In this document: positions 51,048-60,208 of the stretch, piece by piece
How positions within the stretch are numbered: the stretch's first letter is position 1
How the letters are laid out: every line of letters begins with the position of its first letter
Origin: JBBROS01 sp038229135
GTDB lineage: Bacteria > Pseudomonadota > Alphaproteobacteria > Acetobacterales > Acetobacteraceae
Reading direction: 5' to 3'
DNA: 64,000 bases
Assembly (NCBI GenBank): GCA_038229135.1
Contig: JBBROS010000002.1
Location: 62,001-126,000, forward strand
Program-made: the position numbers and the translations under genes
Notes under the pieces: model-generated
Databases searched by the model: none
What the model was told of the DNA's origin: nothing
What the model saw: only the letters and a program-made list of their open reading frames with translations

Positions 51048-51756
51048 ATCACGGTCCACCGAGGACCTCGTCTCGTTCCTGGCCGACGGCATGCGCCCGG
51101 TTCGCCGCCTGCGTCCGCCGACGCTGCGTGCGCTGGGATGGCTCGCTGTCGTTGGCGGGGCTGCGGCGGCCTTGGCTGTAGCGTCGGACCTGCATCCGGT
51201 GGGCCAGCGCCTCCTGGCTGCGGCAGACCTCCGAATCGCGGTGGTGGGTTCGGTCCTCACGGCCGTGACTGCGACCGTCGCCGCCTTCCAGATCTCCTTG
51301 CCGGACCGCAAGGCGTCCTGGGCGCTCCTGCCGTTGCCGGCGCTTGCGTTGTGGATCGCGGCAAGCGGCCTCGGCTGCCTGCGGGAGTGGGCCGTGACCG
51401 CCGCTGGCACTCATGAGCCCACCTTCGGCAACGCAGGGACCTGCCTGCTGCTCATCGTCGGCATGTCACTGCCCTTGTGCGCCGTGCTGGCCGCCATGCT
51501 CCGCCGCGGCTATCCGTTGCATCCGGAGCGGACCGCGGCGCTTGGCGGCCTTGCAGCGGCGGCAGCGTCGGCCAGCCTGCTGACGCTGTTTCACCCATAC
51601 GATGCGTCTGCCTTGGACTTCGCCATGCACGTCGTTGCGGTTGCGGTGGTGATCCTTGCCTTCCGGGCATTGGGCCGGCGCACTTTGCTGGCCCCGTCAC
51701 GCCGAACACGCGCGCCATGGTGGCCACAGGGAAGCAGGCCTGGTTCGCGCTCATGA
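51040..51756 (+). CDS. nrsF: NrsF-type anti-sigma factor (DUF1109), probable ATT start
   Basis: About 238 residues with six hydrophobic helices after a soluble N-terminus STEDLVSFLADGMRPVRRLRPP, the usual NrsF opening. The first ATG (51091) would remove half of that conserved region. In frame upstream, an ATT at 51040 lies 6 bp after a perfect AAGGAGG (51027-51033), overlapping the sigma gene end by 8 bp. I take ATT as the likely start. The membrane protein should sequester the sigma factor until a signal such as a metal or oxidant releases it. Confidence 0.82.
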   Translation: MPESRSTEDLVSFLADGMRPVRRLRPPTLRALGWLAVVGGAAAALAVASDLHPVGQRLLAAADLRIAVVGSVLTAVTATVAAFQISLPDRKASWALLPLPALALWIAASGLGCLREWAVTAAGTHEPTFGNAGTCLLLIVGMSLPLCAVLAAMLRRGYPLHPERTAALGGLAAAAASASLLTLFHPYDASALDFAMHVVAVAVVILAFRALGRRTLLAPSRRTRAPWWPQGSRPGSRS

Positions 51757-51825
51757 ACCACGGTGCTACCCCTTCAGATCGTTGCGACTAGCCGATCCCG
51801 CCGCGGACACACCGATCTGCTTCCC

Positions 51826-52242
51826 ATGATCCGTCTCGTTCTCATCCTTGTGCTGCTCGTCCTGCCCGCACTGGGCGAGGACCGTTCGGCGGTGGAGCTC
51901 GATGTCACCGGTATCCGCTCGGACGCAGGCTCGATCGACCTGGCCTTGTGCACGCAGCCTACCTGGCTCGGCGAGGAATGCCCGTTCGGGGCGCGAGTGT
52001 CGGCACGGGTCGGCGTGGTCCGGGTCCGGATCGAGGGGGTTCCCGCCGGGCTGTATGCGGCCCAGGCCTTCCATGACGACAACGACACCGGGGTGCTGGA
52101 GCGGCCGCTGATCGGCTTTCCGCGCAAGGGCTTCGGGTTCAGCCGGGACGCGCCGATCCGCCTGGGGCCGCCCCGGTTCGCGGACGCCGCCTTTCCCGTG
52201 CCGCAGGCGGCGCCCGCCGAGGTGGTGATCCGCTACCGCTAG
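51826..52242 (+). CDS. DUF2141 family exported protein
   Basis: The protein has 138 residues with a signal peptide (MIRLVLILVLLVLPALGED). The mature part carries the DUF2141 pattern: VTGIRSDAGSIDLALCTQ, VRIEGVPAGLYAAQAFHDDNDTG and FPRKGFGFSRDAPIRLGPPRF. It is a small periplasmic beta-sandwich protein of unknown role. ATG 51826 opens directly onto the signal peptide. It follows the sigma/anti-sigma pair in the same direction and might belong to its regulon. Confidence 0.87.
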   Translation: MIRLVLILVLLVLPALGEDRSAVELDVTGIRSDAGSIDLALCTQPTWLGEECPFGARVSARVGVVRVRIEGVPAGLYAAQAFHDDNDTGVLERPLIGFPRKGFGFSRDAPIRLGPPRFADAAFPVPQAAPAEVVIRYR

Positions 52243-52282
52243 AGCTCCTTCCGATCGTGAGGCGGATCGGAAGAAGCTCTAG
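52239..52282. terminator. 18-bp inverted repeat between convergent genes
   Basis: CTAGAGCTCCTTCCGATC and GATCGGAAGAAGCTCTAG pair at 17 of 18 positions around an 8-bp loop (GTGAGGCG). The left arm includes the DUF2141 stop codon. A related half element, GTCCGATCGGAGAACCGCTCTAG, is at 52322-52344 at the chemoreceptor stop. The hairpin should terminate in at least one direction, and may also be a mobile intergenic repeat of a CTAGAGC...GATCGG type. Confidence 0.65.
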
Positions 52283-52340
52283 CGTGGCGTGAGCATGCAG
52301 AACCTCAGATCGAACGAAGCAGTCCGATCGGAGAACCGCT

Positions 52341-54641
52341 CTAGGCCCGGCGCACCGCGACCAGGAACTCGCTCGACCCGCGCTCGAGCGCGGTGGCGCG
52401 GCCGCCGAGGTCGTTGGCCGCGTCAAGCATCATCGCCGCTGCACCCCCCGTCTCCTCGGCCGACTTGCTGACGAGGCCGATCCGGGTCACGACCGCCCCG
52501 GTTGCCTCGGCCACACGGGCTGCGGTCGCCGCAATCTCCCGCGTGGCGGCCCCCTGCTGCTCCACGGCGCCTGCGATGGCCGAGGTGACGCCCTCGATCC
52601 GCTGCACGGTGCCGCCGATCGAGCGCAGCGCCTCCACGGCGCGCTCGGTCGCCTGCTGCACGGCGCCGATCTGCTGCCCGATTTCCTGCGTGGCGCGGGC
52701 CGTCTCGTTGGCCAGCTGTTTCACCTCGCTCGCCACCACCGCGAAACCCTTGCCGGCCTCTCCAGCCCGCGCAGCCTCGATGGTGGCGTTGAGGGCCAGC
52801 AGGTTCGTCTGCCCGGCGATATCCCCGATCAGCCGCACCACATCCCCGATGGTGCCGGCGGCCTCGGCGAGGCCGGTCATGATGCCGTCCGCCGACCGCG
52901 CCTCGTCCGCCGCCGCGCGGGCCACGCTGGCCCCCTCGGCCACCTGGCGCGCGATCTCGGCCACGCTCGCCGCGAGCTCCTGGGCCGCGGCAGCCACCGA
53001 GTGCACGTCCCCCTCCGCCCGTGCCCCGGCCTCCCCCACGGCCCGGGCCTGCTCGCCGGAGTTGCGCGCGGTCTCGAGTACGCTGGCCGCTGCGGCCTGC
53101 ATCTGCATGGCCGCGCTGCCCACCGCCGTCGCCACGCCTCCGACGTCCCGCTCGAAGTCGTCGGCCAGCCGTGCCTGGGTGGTCGCCACCGTCCAGCAGA
53201 GCATGACGCCCACGTCCGTGCCCGACTGGTCCACGATCCGGCTCGCCACCTGGTCCAGCACCTCGCGCCCGACCACGATCCGCTCGCGCAGCGGCAGCTG
53301 CGCCTTGTCGTCCAGCGTGGCACGTTGTTTCGCGGGCTCCGGATGGAGGCGCTCGGCAGGGCTGCCGACCAGCGCATCGGCCCGAACGCCCAGCGTGCCC
53401 TCGAGCGTGGCCACCACGTCCTTCGCCCGTGCATTGGCGTAGCTCACGACGCGGTCGTTGGACCGGTCCACCCGAAGCACCGCCACCGGGAGCTGCTCGA
53501 GGATCTGCCCCTGCTCGAATGCGCGTCCCACCACGCCCCGCAGCCCCTCGGCCGAACGGGCGATGCGTCCCACTTCGTCGTGCCGGGCCGTATCCGGCAT
53601 CGGCGTCGTCGCATCGCCGCTGGCCAGCCGGTCCAGCGCTCCCGCGACCCGGCCCAGCGGCCGCGTGATGGACCGCCCGATCAGCACGGCCAGCACGAGC
53701 CCGAGCACGAGCGCCGCACCAGCGAGCGTGCTCACCTCGATCACCGCCGCCCTGCCCGCGTCATCGGTTGCGGCCGCCGAGGCACTCTGATTCGCGCTCG
53801 CCAGGGCGAGCAGCTTCTGGCCCGTCTCCGACACCGTGGCGCCGATCGGGAGCATCTCGGACGTGCGCACCCGCTCCATCAGCGCAAACAGCTGGGAATA
53901 CTGCCGCTGGACGGCCGCATACCGGTCGAGCTTGTCGAGGAGAGCCGTCACGGTCGACCCGGCCTCCTTCGTGTGCGACTGCCGCGACCACGCTGCCAGC
54001 TCCTCCCGCGCGAGGCGCAGGCTCTCCTGCACGCCGGCCTGTTTCGTGGACCGGCCATCCGTGGCGAGCTTCGCCGCGGACACGCGCGCATCCTGGAAGC
54101 GTGCAGACGCGAACAACAGCTCCACATCCGGGAACGTCGACGCCAGACGCTCGAACAGGCTCGCCGTATCCGTCTCGAGCGGCCCCAGATCAAGCTGGTT
54201 CACGGCGCGGAGCGACAGAGCGATGCCTTTCACCTTGCTCATCATCGGCCCGTACTGCCCCAGCGCCTCCGCGTAAGCGCCTACGAGCTCCCGCTCGGCC
54301 GTAGTGTGCGCCAGTGCCTTCAAGGGCTCGACCCGCTCCATCGTCCTGGCCAGGGCCGCTTCGGTGGCTGCAAAGTCGCTCTCGTCCTGCGAGGCGAGGA
54401 AGTCACGAAGAACCGCTCGCGTGGTGCCGAACGTGGTGCCGCTCGCGCCCACCGCGATGGCCAGCGCGGACGAGCGGTGGGCATCCGCCTCCTGTTGCTG
54501 CATCCCGTGCAGCTTGGCGTAGATGGTGCCGGCCATGAGTGCGAGCAGCAGGAGCATGATGCCGAACCCTGCCCCTAGCCGGGCCGGAACGGATAGATCC
54601 AGGCGAAGCGCACGACGGATGGCATTAGCGGGACGCGGCAT
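52341..54641 (-). CDS. Methyl-accepting chemotaxis protein
   Basis: The protein has 766 residues. Helix 1 is near residues 22-43 (LGAGFGIMLLLLALMAG) and helix 2 near 304-322. The periplasmic region between them is a long helical sensor. A HAMP segment follows (GRSITRPLGRVAGALDRLASGD), then a PAS-like region near 375-480 and the signalling domain near 500-760, with the conserved tip VVRLIGDIAGQTNLLALNATIEAARAGEAGKGFAVVASEVKQLA in motif order. The ligand is unknown. It is a single-gene unit. Confidence 0.93.
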   Translation of the reverse strand: MPRPANAIRRALRLDLSVPARLGAGFGIMLLLLALMAGTIYAKLHGMQQQEADAHRSSALAIAVGASGTTFGTTRAVLRDFLASQDESDFAATEAALARTMERVEPLKALAHTTAERELVGAYAEALGQYGPMMSKVKGIALSLRAVNQLDLGPLETDTASLFERLASTFPDVELLFASARFQDARVSAAKLATDGRSTKQAGVQESLRLAREELAAWSRQSHTKEAGSTVTALLDKLDRYAAVQRQYSQLFALMERVRTSEMLPIGATVSETGQKLLALASANQSASAAATDDAGRAAVIEVSTLAGAALVLGLVLAVLIGRSITRPLGRVAGALDRLASGDATTPMPDTARHDEVGRIARSAEGLRGVVGRAFEQGQILEQLPVAVLRVDRSNDRVVSYANARAKDVVATLEGTLGVRADALVGSPAERLHPEPAKQRATLDDKAQLPLRERIVVGREVLDQVASRIVDQSGTDVGVMLCWTVATTQARLADDFERDVGGVATAVGSAAMQMQAAAASVLETARNSGEQARAVGEAGARAEGDVHSVAAAAQELAASVAEIARQVAEGASVARAAADEARSADGIMTGLAEAAGTIGDVVRLIGDIAGQTNLLALNATIEAARAGEAGKGFAVVASEVKQLANETARATQEIGQQIGAVQQATERAVEALRSIGGTVQRIEGVTSAIAGAVEQQGAATREIAATAARVAEATGAVVTRIGLVSKSAEETGGAAAMMLDAANDLGGRATALERGSSEFLVAVRRA

Positions 54642-54718
54642 GAAGGAGACCTCTCAGCAGGGCCCCCATGTTTGCCCGCCGGAGGTTGACAGGCCGTGAA
54701 GGCGGGCCGCCGTGAGGA

Positions 54719-55303
54719 TCAGGCCCCGCGAAGCATCCCTGCGACCGCATCGGCCAGCTGTCCCAGCGCCGCGCTCATGGCCGCGACCAGCGCCGTCGTG
54801 TCCGGCCCGGCTGGGGCCTGGTTGAGTCGGACCGTGCGCGTGCTGGAGGCGCGGCCGCCCGAGCGGGGGCCGCCCGCAGGTCCGCGCCGCAGCACCGCGA
54901 TCTGCGCCAGCAGCACCACGGCGCCTTGCGCGTCCGCGTCGAAGCGCTGCATATCCAGTTCCACCACGGCGTCGGGCTCGGCCGAGATGGAGCCGGCGGC
55001 GGTGAACACGCTGCTGCCGGGCAGGCGCTGGTTGAGGTTGTCGGCCAGCACGCGCGCCGCCAGCTCGGCCAGCGGCTCGCCCCAGCGCTCGCGGGCGCCG
55101 ATGGCGAGGCGGTAATCGGCGTTGTTGCGGACGATCTCGGGCCGGTCGAGGTATCCGGCGAGGCCGATGCGGCGCATCTCGACCAGCGCCGGGCCGCCAC
55201 GCACAGGGGTGCCGGGCGAGGGTTGCAGCGTGAAATAGAGCGGCTCGGGCGAGGCGCAGGCCGCAAGCAAAGCGGGGCCCAGAAGCAACAAGCGCCTATG
55301 CAT
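54719..55303 (-). CDS. pqiC: PqiC-like outer-membrane lipoprotein (ABC-type transport auxiliary)
   Basis: The protein has 194 residues. The leader MHRRLLLLGPALLAAC carries a lipobox, then SPEPLYFTLQPSPG, the opening of the PqiC/YmbA family. Further blocks are VEMRRIGLAGYLDRPEIV and WGEPLAELAARVLADNLNQRLPG. It docks with the PqiB tunnel in the outer membrane. ATG 55303 overlaps the pqiB stop by one base (GTG 55306 is possible). It is last in the pqiABC operon. Confidence 0.88.
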   Translation of the reverse strand: MHRRLLLLGPALLAACASPEPLYFTLQPSPGTPVRGGPALVEMRRIGLAGYLDRPEIVRNNADYRLAIGARERWGEPLAELAARVLADNLNQRLPGSSVFTAAGSISAEPDAVVELDMQRFDADAQGAVVLLAQIAVLRRGPAGGPRSGGRASSTRTVRLNQAPAGPDTTALVAAMSAALGQLADAVAGMLRGA

Positions 55304-56979
55304 CACCGCGTCACCCCATAATCCGCCCGGCCGCGCACCAGCGCCTCCGGATGGCGGTTCAGGTAGTCCGCCAGCAGCCGAATGGAGCGTGCGGTGTCAC
55401 CCACCTGGGCCATGGCGCGGTCCAGCTCGCGGGAGAACTGGCTGTCCTTGCCGTAGCCGCTCTCGATGGCGCCGAAGGTGCGGCTGGCCTTGGCCACGGC
55501 GTCCTGCAGGGAGACGATGATGGCCGGCAGGCGCTGCAGCACCGGTGACAGCCCGGCGTCCGCGCGCTTGGCCAGGCCCTCCACGCTGCCCAGCGCGCCC
55601 GAGGCCGAGCGCAGGGTGGCATTCAGGTTGGCACCGATCTCGTCGAGCGGCAGGCGGTCGAGCTTGGCCGCGATGTTCCCCGCGGCCGCCACGATGCTGT
55701 CGAGCCCGCCGCCCGTGGTGGGCAGGACCGGCATGTCGCCATCCATGACCAGCGCCGCCTTGGGTGCGTTCGGCACGAACACCAGGCCGATCACCTGGCT
55801 GCCGGTGATGAAGCTGCCGGTGGTCAGCTGCACGCGCAGGCCACGCTCCACGAGGCGGCGCGCCACCTCCACGGGGTTCTCCTTCGTGACGATGTTCTGC
55901 ACCCGTTCGGGCTGGATCTCGAACGTGACCTTCACGCGGGAGCGGAGGCTCTGCTCGTCGAAGTCGAGCTGCACGTCGGTGACGGCGCCGATCTGCAGGC
56001 CGAAGAACTCGACCGAGGCGCCGCGGGCGAGCCCGCGGACGCTGCTTTCGAAGTAGGCGACGAAGGCCTGGCGGGTGGTGTATCCGGCGGCCACCGCGTC
56101 CTGCACGGTGCGGAACAGCTCGAACTCCGAGCCTTCGGCCATCTGCCGGGCTGCCACCTCCGCCTTGCCCGGCGTGGCCATGGGCGTGTCGAACGCGACG
56201 CCTCCGGAGAGCAGGGCCTGGAGGCTCGCGACCTCCACCTTCACGCCGTCCCCGCCGAGCTGGACGGAGAGGCCGGATGCGTTCCAGAAATGGCTGCCTT
56301 CCCGCACGAAGCCGTCGAAGGGGGAGCGGACGAAGACGGTGACCATGACGGGTCCGGTGCCGTCCCCGATGTCGTAGCCGAGCACCTCGCCCACGGTGAT
56401 GTCGCGCCAGAACACCGGGGAGCCGGCGCCGAGGGCCCCGATGCGGGCGGCGCGCAGGCGGTAGGTGCGTCCGGGCTCGCCGCTGCGGACGCCGGGGGGC
56501 GCTTCGAGGCCCACGAACTCGAGCTTCCCGGCGCCGTCCCGGCCGCCCGGGTCCATCTCGATGAAGCTTCCGGACACGAGGGTCTCGATGCCGGACAGGC
56601 TGCCGGAGGCGAGGCGCGGACGCACCACCCAGAAGCGGGCACTGTCGGTGAGGTAGGGCCCGGCCTCCCGGCGCATGCGGACGTTGACCTGGACCATCTG
56701 CATATCGTCGGTGAGGCGAACGGTCTCGACCAGGCCGAGCTCGACCGCCTTATGGCGCACGCGGGTGGTGCCCGCGACCAGGCCGTCACCGGTGCGGAAG
56801 GTGATGACCACGAGCGGCCCTTCGCTGCGGATGGTGCGCAGGCCCAGGTAACCCGCGAGGGCGAGGGCGAAGAGGGGCAGGAGCCAGATGAGGGAGAAGC
56901 GGTTTCGCCGGACGGCTGCGCGCGGCGGCTGGGGCTCGGGCGCGGGCTTCGGCGTGGGCGCGAGGGGGGCGTCGCTCAC
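55303..56979 (-). CDS. pqiB: PqiB-like MCE-domain lipid transport protein
   Basis: The protein has 558 residues. One N-terminal helix (FSLIWLLPLFALALAGYLGL) anchors it in the inner membrane. Three MCE domains follow: around VVITFRTGDGLVAGTTRVRHKAVELG, YRLRAARIGALGAGSPVFWRDITVG and RGLARGASVEFFGLQIGAVTDV. The C-terminal region is long and helical (DSIVAAAGNIAAKLDRLPLDEIG). PqiB hexamers form a periplasm-spanning lipid tunnel. The GTG start 56979 overlaps the pqiA stop (GTGA). Confidence 0.93.
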   Translation of the reverse strand: MSDAPLAPTPKPAPEPQPPRAAVRRNRFSLIWLLPLFALALAGYLGLRTIRSEGPLVVITFRTGDGLVAGTTRVRHKAVELGLVETVRLTDDMQMVQVNVRMRREAGPYLTDSARFWVVRPRLASGSLSGIETLVSGSFIEMDPGGRDGAGKLEFVGLEAPPGVRSGEPGRTYRLRAARIGALGAGSPVFWRDITVGEVLGYDIGDGTGPVMVTVFVRSPFDGFVREGSHFWNASGLSVQLGGDGVKVEVASLQALLSGGVAFDTPMATPGKAEVAARQMAEGSEFELFRTVQDAVAAGYTTRQAFVAYFESSVRGLARGASVEFFGLQIGAVTDVQLDFDEQSLRSRVKVTFEIQPERVQNIVTKENPVEVARRLVERGLRVQLTTGSFITGSQVIGLVFVPNAPKAALVMDGDMPVLPTTGGGLDSIVAAAGNIAAKLDRLPLDEIGANLNATLRSASGALGSVEGLAKRADAGLSPVLQRLPAIIVSLQDAVAKASRTFGAIESGYGKDSQFSRELDRAMAQVGDTARSIRLLADYLNRHPEALVRGRADYGVTR

Positions 56980-58373
56980 GCTGGCACCGCGGCGACGGAG
57001 ACCCGGGCCGGGGTGGGCGCCGGGGCCTCTTCCTCGGAAACGTCCCACGCCACGCGAGGGTCGAAGCTGAGGGCGGCCAACATGGTGCAGACCACGACGG
57101 AGCCGAACGCGACCGCGCCCCAGCCGGGGGTGACGGAGCCGATGACGCCCATGCGCACCAGGGCGGTGAGCACGGCGAGCATGAACACGTCGATCATGGA
57201 CCAGCGGCCCACGAAGTCGACGAGGCGGAACAGCCGCGTGCGGTCGACCAGGCGCGCCGGGCTGCGGCGCTGGGTGAGGACCAGCAGCAGGCCGAGCCCG
57301 CACAGCTTGAGCACGGGCACGAGCACGCTGGCCACGAACACGAGGGCGGCGAGCGGCCACATGCGGTATTCGATCAGCTCCTGCACGCCGCCCAGGATGG
57401 TGGAGGGGTGGCCGCGCGCGAGGCGGATGACGGTCATGACCGGGTAGACGTTGGCGGGGATGTAGAGCACGGCGGCGGTTGCGAGCAGCGCCCAGGTGCG
57501 GGCGACCATTTGCGGCTTGCGGCGCCGAAGCGGGGAGCTGCATCGGGCGCAAGCCAGGCCCTCGCTGCCCTGGTGCACGAGGCCGCACTCGTCGCACCCG
57601 ATGGGCGGCTGATGGAGCAGCGTGAAAGGGGGCTTACGGGAGGGGGCGGGCGCCAGGCCGCGGGCGGCCTCGCGCCGGCCTATGGCATCCCACATCGTGT
57701 GCTCGTCGAGCCACACGTCGGCCGCCACCGTGACGAGCATGAGCGCGCCCAGGGCGTAGAGCCCGAGGCCGACCTGCACCTCGGCCAGGGCCGCGAGCCG
57801 CGTGTAGGCGACGAACATGCCGAGCAGGAAGACCTCGATCATGGCCCAGGGGGCGAGGCGGTCGCGCAGCCGGGCCATGTAGACGAGGGTGGCGCGGGAG
57901 AGATGGGTTCGCAGGCCGAGGAGCACGCCGAGCGTGAGCCCGACCCGTGCGAGCGGGGCGAGCAGCGTGGTGGCCAGCACGGCGACGGCCAGGAGCGGCA
58001 TGTCCTGGTCCTCGAACGCGACGGGCAGATGGAGCAGGCTCGTCTGCGTTTCCTGGCCGGTCAGGCGGAAGGTGAGCAGCGGGAAGGTCGCGGCCACGAG
58101 CAGGAGGAGGAGCGCCGTGGCGGAGAGTGCCGCGACCACCTGCAGGCTGCGCCGGCGCCGGCGGCGCAGCACGTGGCCGCAGCGGGTGCACGCGGCGACC
58201 TCGCCCGGCCGGAGCGCGCCCATGTGCTGCACCAGGCCGCAATCCGGGCACTCGCGCCACGCCGTGCTGCAGGCGATGGCGACGGGACGGGCGCCATCGG
58301 GAGCGCCATGGGAATCGCCATAGGGCTCGCCATGGTGCTCGACAGTGGGAGTGGAAGGGGAGGCGGCGGACAT
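56976..58373 (-). CDS. pqiA: PqiA-like inner-membrane protein with zinc-ribbon motifs
   Basis: The protein has 465 residues. Two repeated modules each start with a CxxC...CxxC ribbon (CPDCGLVQHMG...CTRCG and CDECGLVHQGS...CARCS) and continue with four helices, giving eight in all. Conserved segments are DRLAPWAMIEVFLLGMFVAYTRL and VGRWSMIDVFMLAVLTALVRMG. It forms the inner-membrane part of the Pqi system that supports envelope lipid homeostasis. It starts MSAASPSTP at 58373 and heads the operon. Confidence 0.93.
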   Translation of the reverse strand: MSAASPSTPTVEHHGEPYGDSHGAPDGARPVAIACSTAWRECPDCGLVQHMGALRPGEVAACTRCGHVLRRRRRRSLQVVAALSATALLLLLVAATFPLLTFRLTGQETQTSLLHLPVAFEDQDMPLLAVAVLATTLLAPLARVGLTLGVLLGLRTHLSRATLVYMARLRDRLAPWAMIEVFLLGMFVAYTRLAALAEVQVGLGLYALGALMLVTVAADVWLDEHTMWDAIGRREAARGLAPAPSRKPPFTLLHQPPIGCDECGLVHQGSEGLACARCSSPLRRRKPQMVARTWALLATAAVLYIPANVYPVMTVIRLARGHPSTILGGVQELIEYRMWPLAALVFVASVLVPVLKLCGLGLLLVLTQRRSPARLVDRTRLFRLVDFVGRWSMIDVFMLAVLTALVRMGVIGSVTPGWGAVAFGSVVVCTMLAALSFDPRVAWDVSEEEAPAPTPARVSVAAVPA

Positions 58374-58644
58374 CACGGCCCCAAACGCGCCGGCACGGGT
58401 TGCGTTGCGGTCGCAAGGCGGGCGGCGAGGCACGAGGGTACAAGGAACATGCGCCGCCATAGCACGCCCACCCTGCCCCGTCATTGCAGCGGTGCATCGT
58501 CGTGGTGGCAGTGAGCGATGGCGGTGGGCGGTGGGCGGCGACGGGGCGGGACGGGTTGGCGCATGCGGGGGCGGGTTCGCGGGGCCGCGCCGCCGTGGCA
58601 CAAGGGGGTGCCCCAACGGGTGGGCGGAGGCGCCGAGTCGACCG

Positions 58645-59307
58645 ATGCTGGAGCTGGACGAGGTGGGGTTGCGGTATGGCGGCGGCGACGTCCTGCGGGG
58701 CGTGTCGTTCCAGGTGCCGGAGGGGGAGTTCCGCTGGCTCGTCGGGCCGTCGGGCGCGGGCAAGACGAGCCTGCTGCGGGTGCTGCACCTGGCCGTGCGG
58801 CCGAGCTCGGGGCGGATGGTGATGCTGGGCGAGGCGATCGGCCCGCGAAGCGGCTCGCGCGGGCGGCTGGCGCTGCTCCGGCGGCAGATCGGGATGGTGT
58901 TCCAGGAGTTCCGGCTGCTGCCGCACCTCGATGCGTTCGACAACGTGGCCCTGCCGCTGCGCCTCGCCGGGCGGCCGGAAGGCCAGGTTCGGGTGGACGT
59001 GATGGAGCTGCTGGCCTGGGTGGGGCTGTCGCGCAAGGTGCGTCGGCTGCCGGCGGAGCTGTCGGGGGGCGAGCAGCAGCGGGTGGCGATCGCGCGGGCC
59101 GTGGTGGGGCGGCCCTCGCTGCTGCTGGCCGACGAGCCGACGGGCAACCTCGACGACGTGCAGGCCGAGCGGCTGATGCTGCTGTTTCAGGAGATGAACC
59201 GGCTGGGAGCCACCGTCGTCGTGGCGACGCACAACCAGGGGCTGGTGGAGCGGCACCCGGCGCATACGCTCGCGCTGCGCGACGGGGTGCTGGTGCGGGA
59301 TGGCTGA
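58645..59307 (+). CDS. ftsE: Cell division ATP-binding protein FtsE
   Basis: The protein has 220 residues. It has Walker A GPSGAGKTSLLRVL, the Q-loop GMVFQEFRLLPHLDAFDNVALPLRL typical of FtsE, the signature AELSGGEQQRVAIARA, Walker B LLLADEPTGNLDD and the H-loop VVATHNQGLV. The start MLELDEVGLRYGGG is at ATG 58645. It overlaps ftsX by 8 bp. FtsEX recruits and activates cell-wall hydrolases at the septum. The 271 bp upstream to pqiA hold no clear gene and should contain both divergent promoters. Confidence 0.93.
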   Translation: MLELDEVGLRYGGGDVLRGVSFQVPEGEFRWLVGPSGAGKTSLLRVLHLAVRPSSGRMVMLGEAIGPRSGSRGRLALLRRQIGMVFQEFRLLPHLDAFDNVALPLRLAGRPEGQVRVDVMELLAWVGLSRKVRRLPAELSGGEQQRVAIARAVVGRPSLLLADEPTGNLDDVQAERLMLLFQEMNRLGATVVVATHNQGLVERHPAHTLALRDGVLVRDG

Positions 59308-60208
59308 GCGGCCCCACAACCGCACGGGGGAGCCTGCCTACCGGCGCGCGCGCGTGCGGCGGGGGCGGGCCGACGACCTGGGGGTGCGCCGGGCCGTGTC
59401 GGGCCGGATGCTCCTGGCGCTGGTGGGGGCCATGGCGTTCCTGGCGGCGCTGGCGATGGCTGGGCTTGCGGGGGCGTCGGCGCTGGCGGGGCATTGGCGG
59501 GCGGCGGGCGACGAGCTGACCGTGCAGGTGCCGGACCCGGCGATGCTGGGCCGCGTCATGGCGGCGCTGCTCGCGGCCCCGGGCGTGGTGGAGGCGCGGG
59601 CCGTGGACCCGGCGGCGCTCGAGGCGGCGCTCGAGCCGTGGCTGGGGGCGGGTGCCGGGCGGGTTGGGCTGGCGTTGCCCGCCGTGGTCGCGGTGCGGCT
59701 CGCGCCCGGCACCTCGGCCGAGGCGCTGGCGGCGGCAGTGCCGGGGGCTTCGGTGGAGGCGCACGAGCCCTGGCTGCGGCGGCTTGCGGCGCTGCTCTGG
59801 CGGCTCGAGGCGAGTGCGGCCGCCGTGGTGGGTGTGGTCGGGCTGGTGGCGGCGGCGGTTGTTGCGGTGGCCACGCGGGCGGGGCTCGCGCTGCGGCGGG
59901 AGGCGATCGAGATCGTGCATGGGCTGGGTGCCACGGACGGGTTCATCGCCGGGCGGTTTGCCCGACGGGCCGGGCGGTTGGCGGGCTGGGGCGGGCTGCT
60001 CGGCGTGCTCGGGGCGGCGCCGGTGCTGGCGGGGCTGGTGGCGACGGGGTTCGAGCTCGCGCCCGGGCGCGACATGGCCGAGGCGGCCGCTCGGGCCGTG
60101 CCGCCCGCGCTGTGGGCGGGTTTCGCCGCTGTCCCGGTCGCGGCAGGCATGATCGGGTGGGGCACGGCGCAGGTCACCGTGCGGCGCTGGCTGCGGCGGC
60201 TGCCGTGA
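59300..60208 (+). CDS. ftsX: Cell division permease-like protein FtsX
   Basis: The protein has 302 residues. A basic N-terminus is followed by helix 1 (MLLALVGAMAFLAALAMAGLAG), a periplasmic domain of about 110 residues beginning DELTVQVPDPA, and three C-terminal helices (AAAVVGVVGLVAAAVVAVATRAG, AGWGGLLGVLGAAPVLAGLV and a final one near WAGFAAVPVAAGMI). EIVHGLGATDGFIAGRFARRAG is the usual FtsX cytoplasmic loop. It pairs with FtsE and is coupled to the ydcF-like gene by a GTGA overlap. Confidence 0.9.
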   Translation: MAERPHNRTGEPAYRRARVRRGRADDLGVRRAVSGRMLLALVGAMAFLAALAMAGLAGASALAGHWRAAGDELTVQVPDPAMLGRVMAALLAAPGVVEARAVDPAALEAALEPWLGAGAGRVGLALPAVVAVRLAPGTSAEALAAAVPGASVEAHEPWLRRLAALLWRLEASAAAVVGVVGLVAAAVVAVATRAGLALRREAIEIVHGLGATDGFIAGRFARRAGRLAGWGGLLGVLGAAPVLAGLVATGFELAPGRDMAEAAARAVPPALWAGFAAVPVAAGMIGWGTAQVTVRRWLRRLP

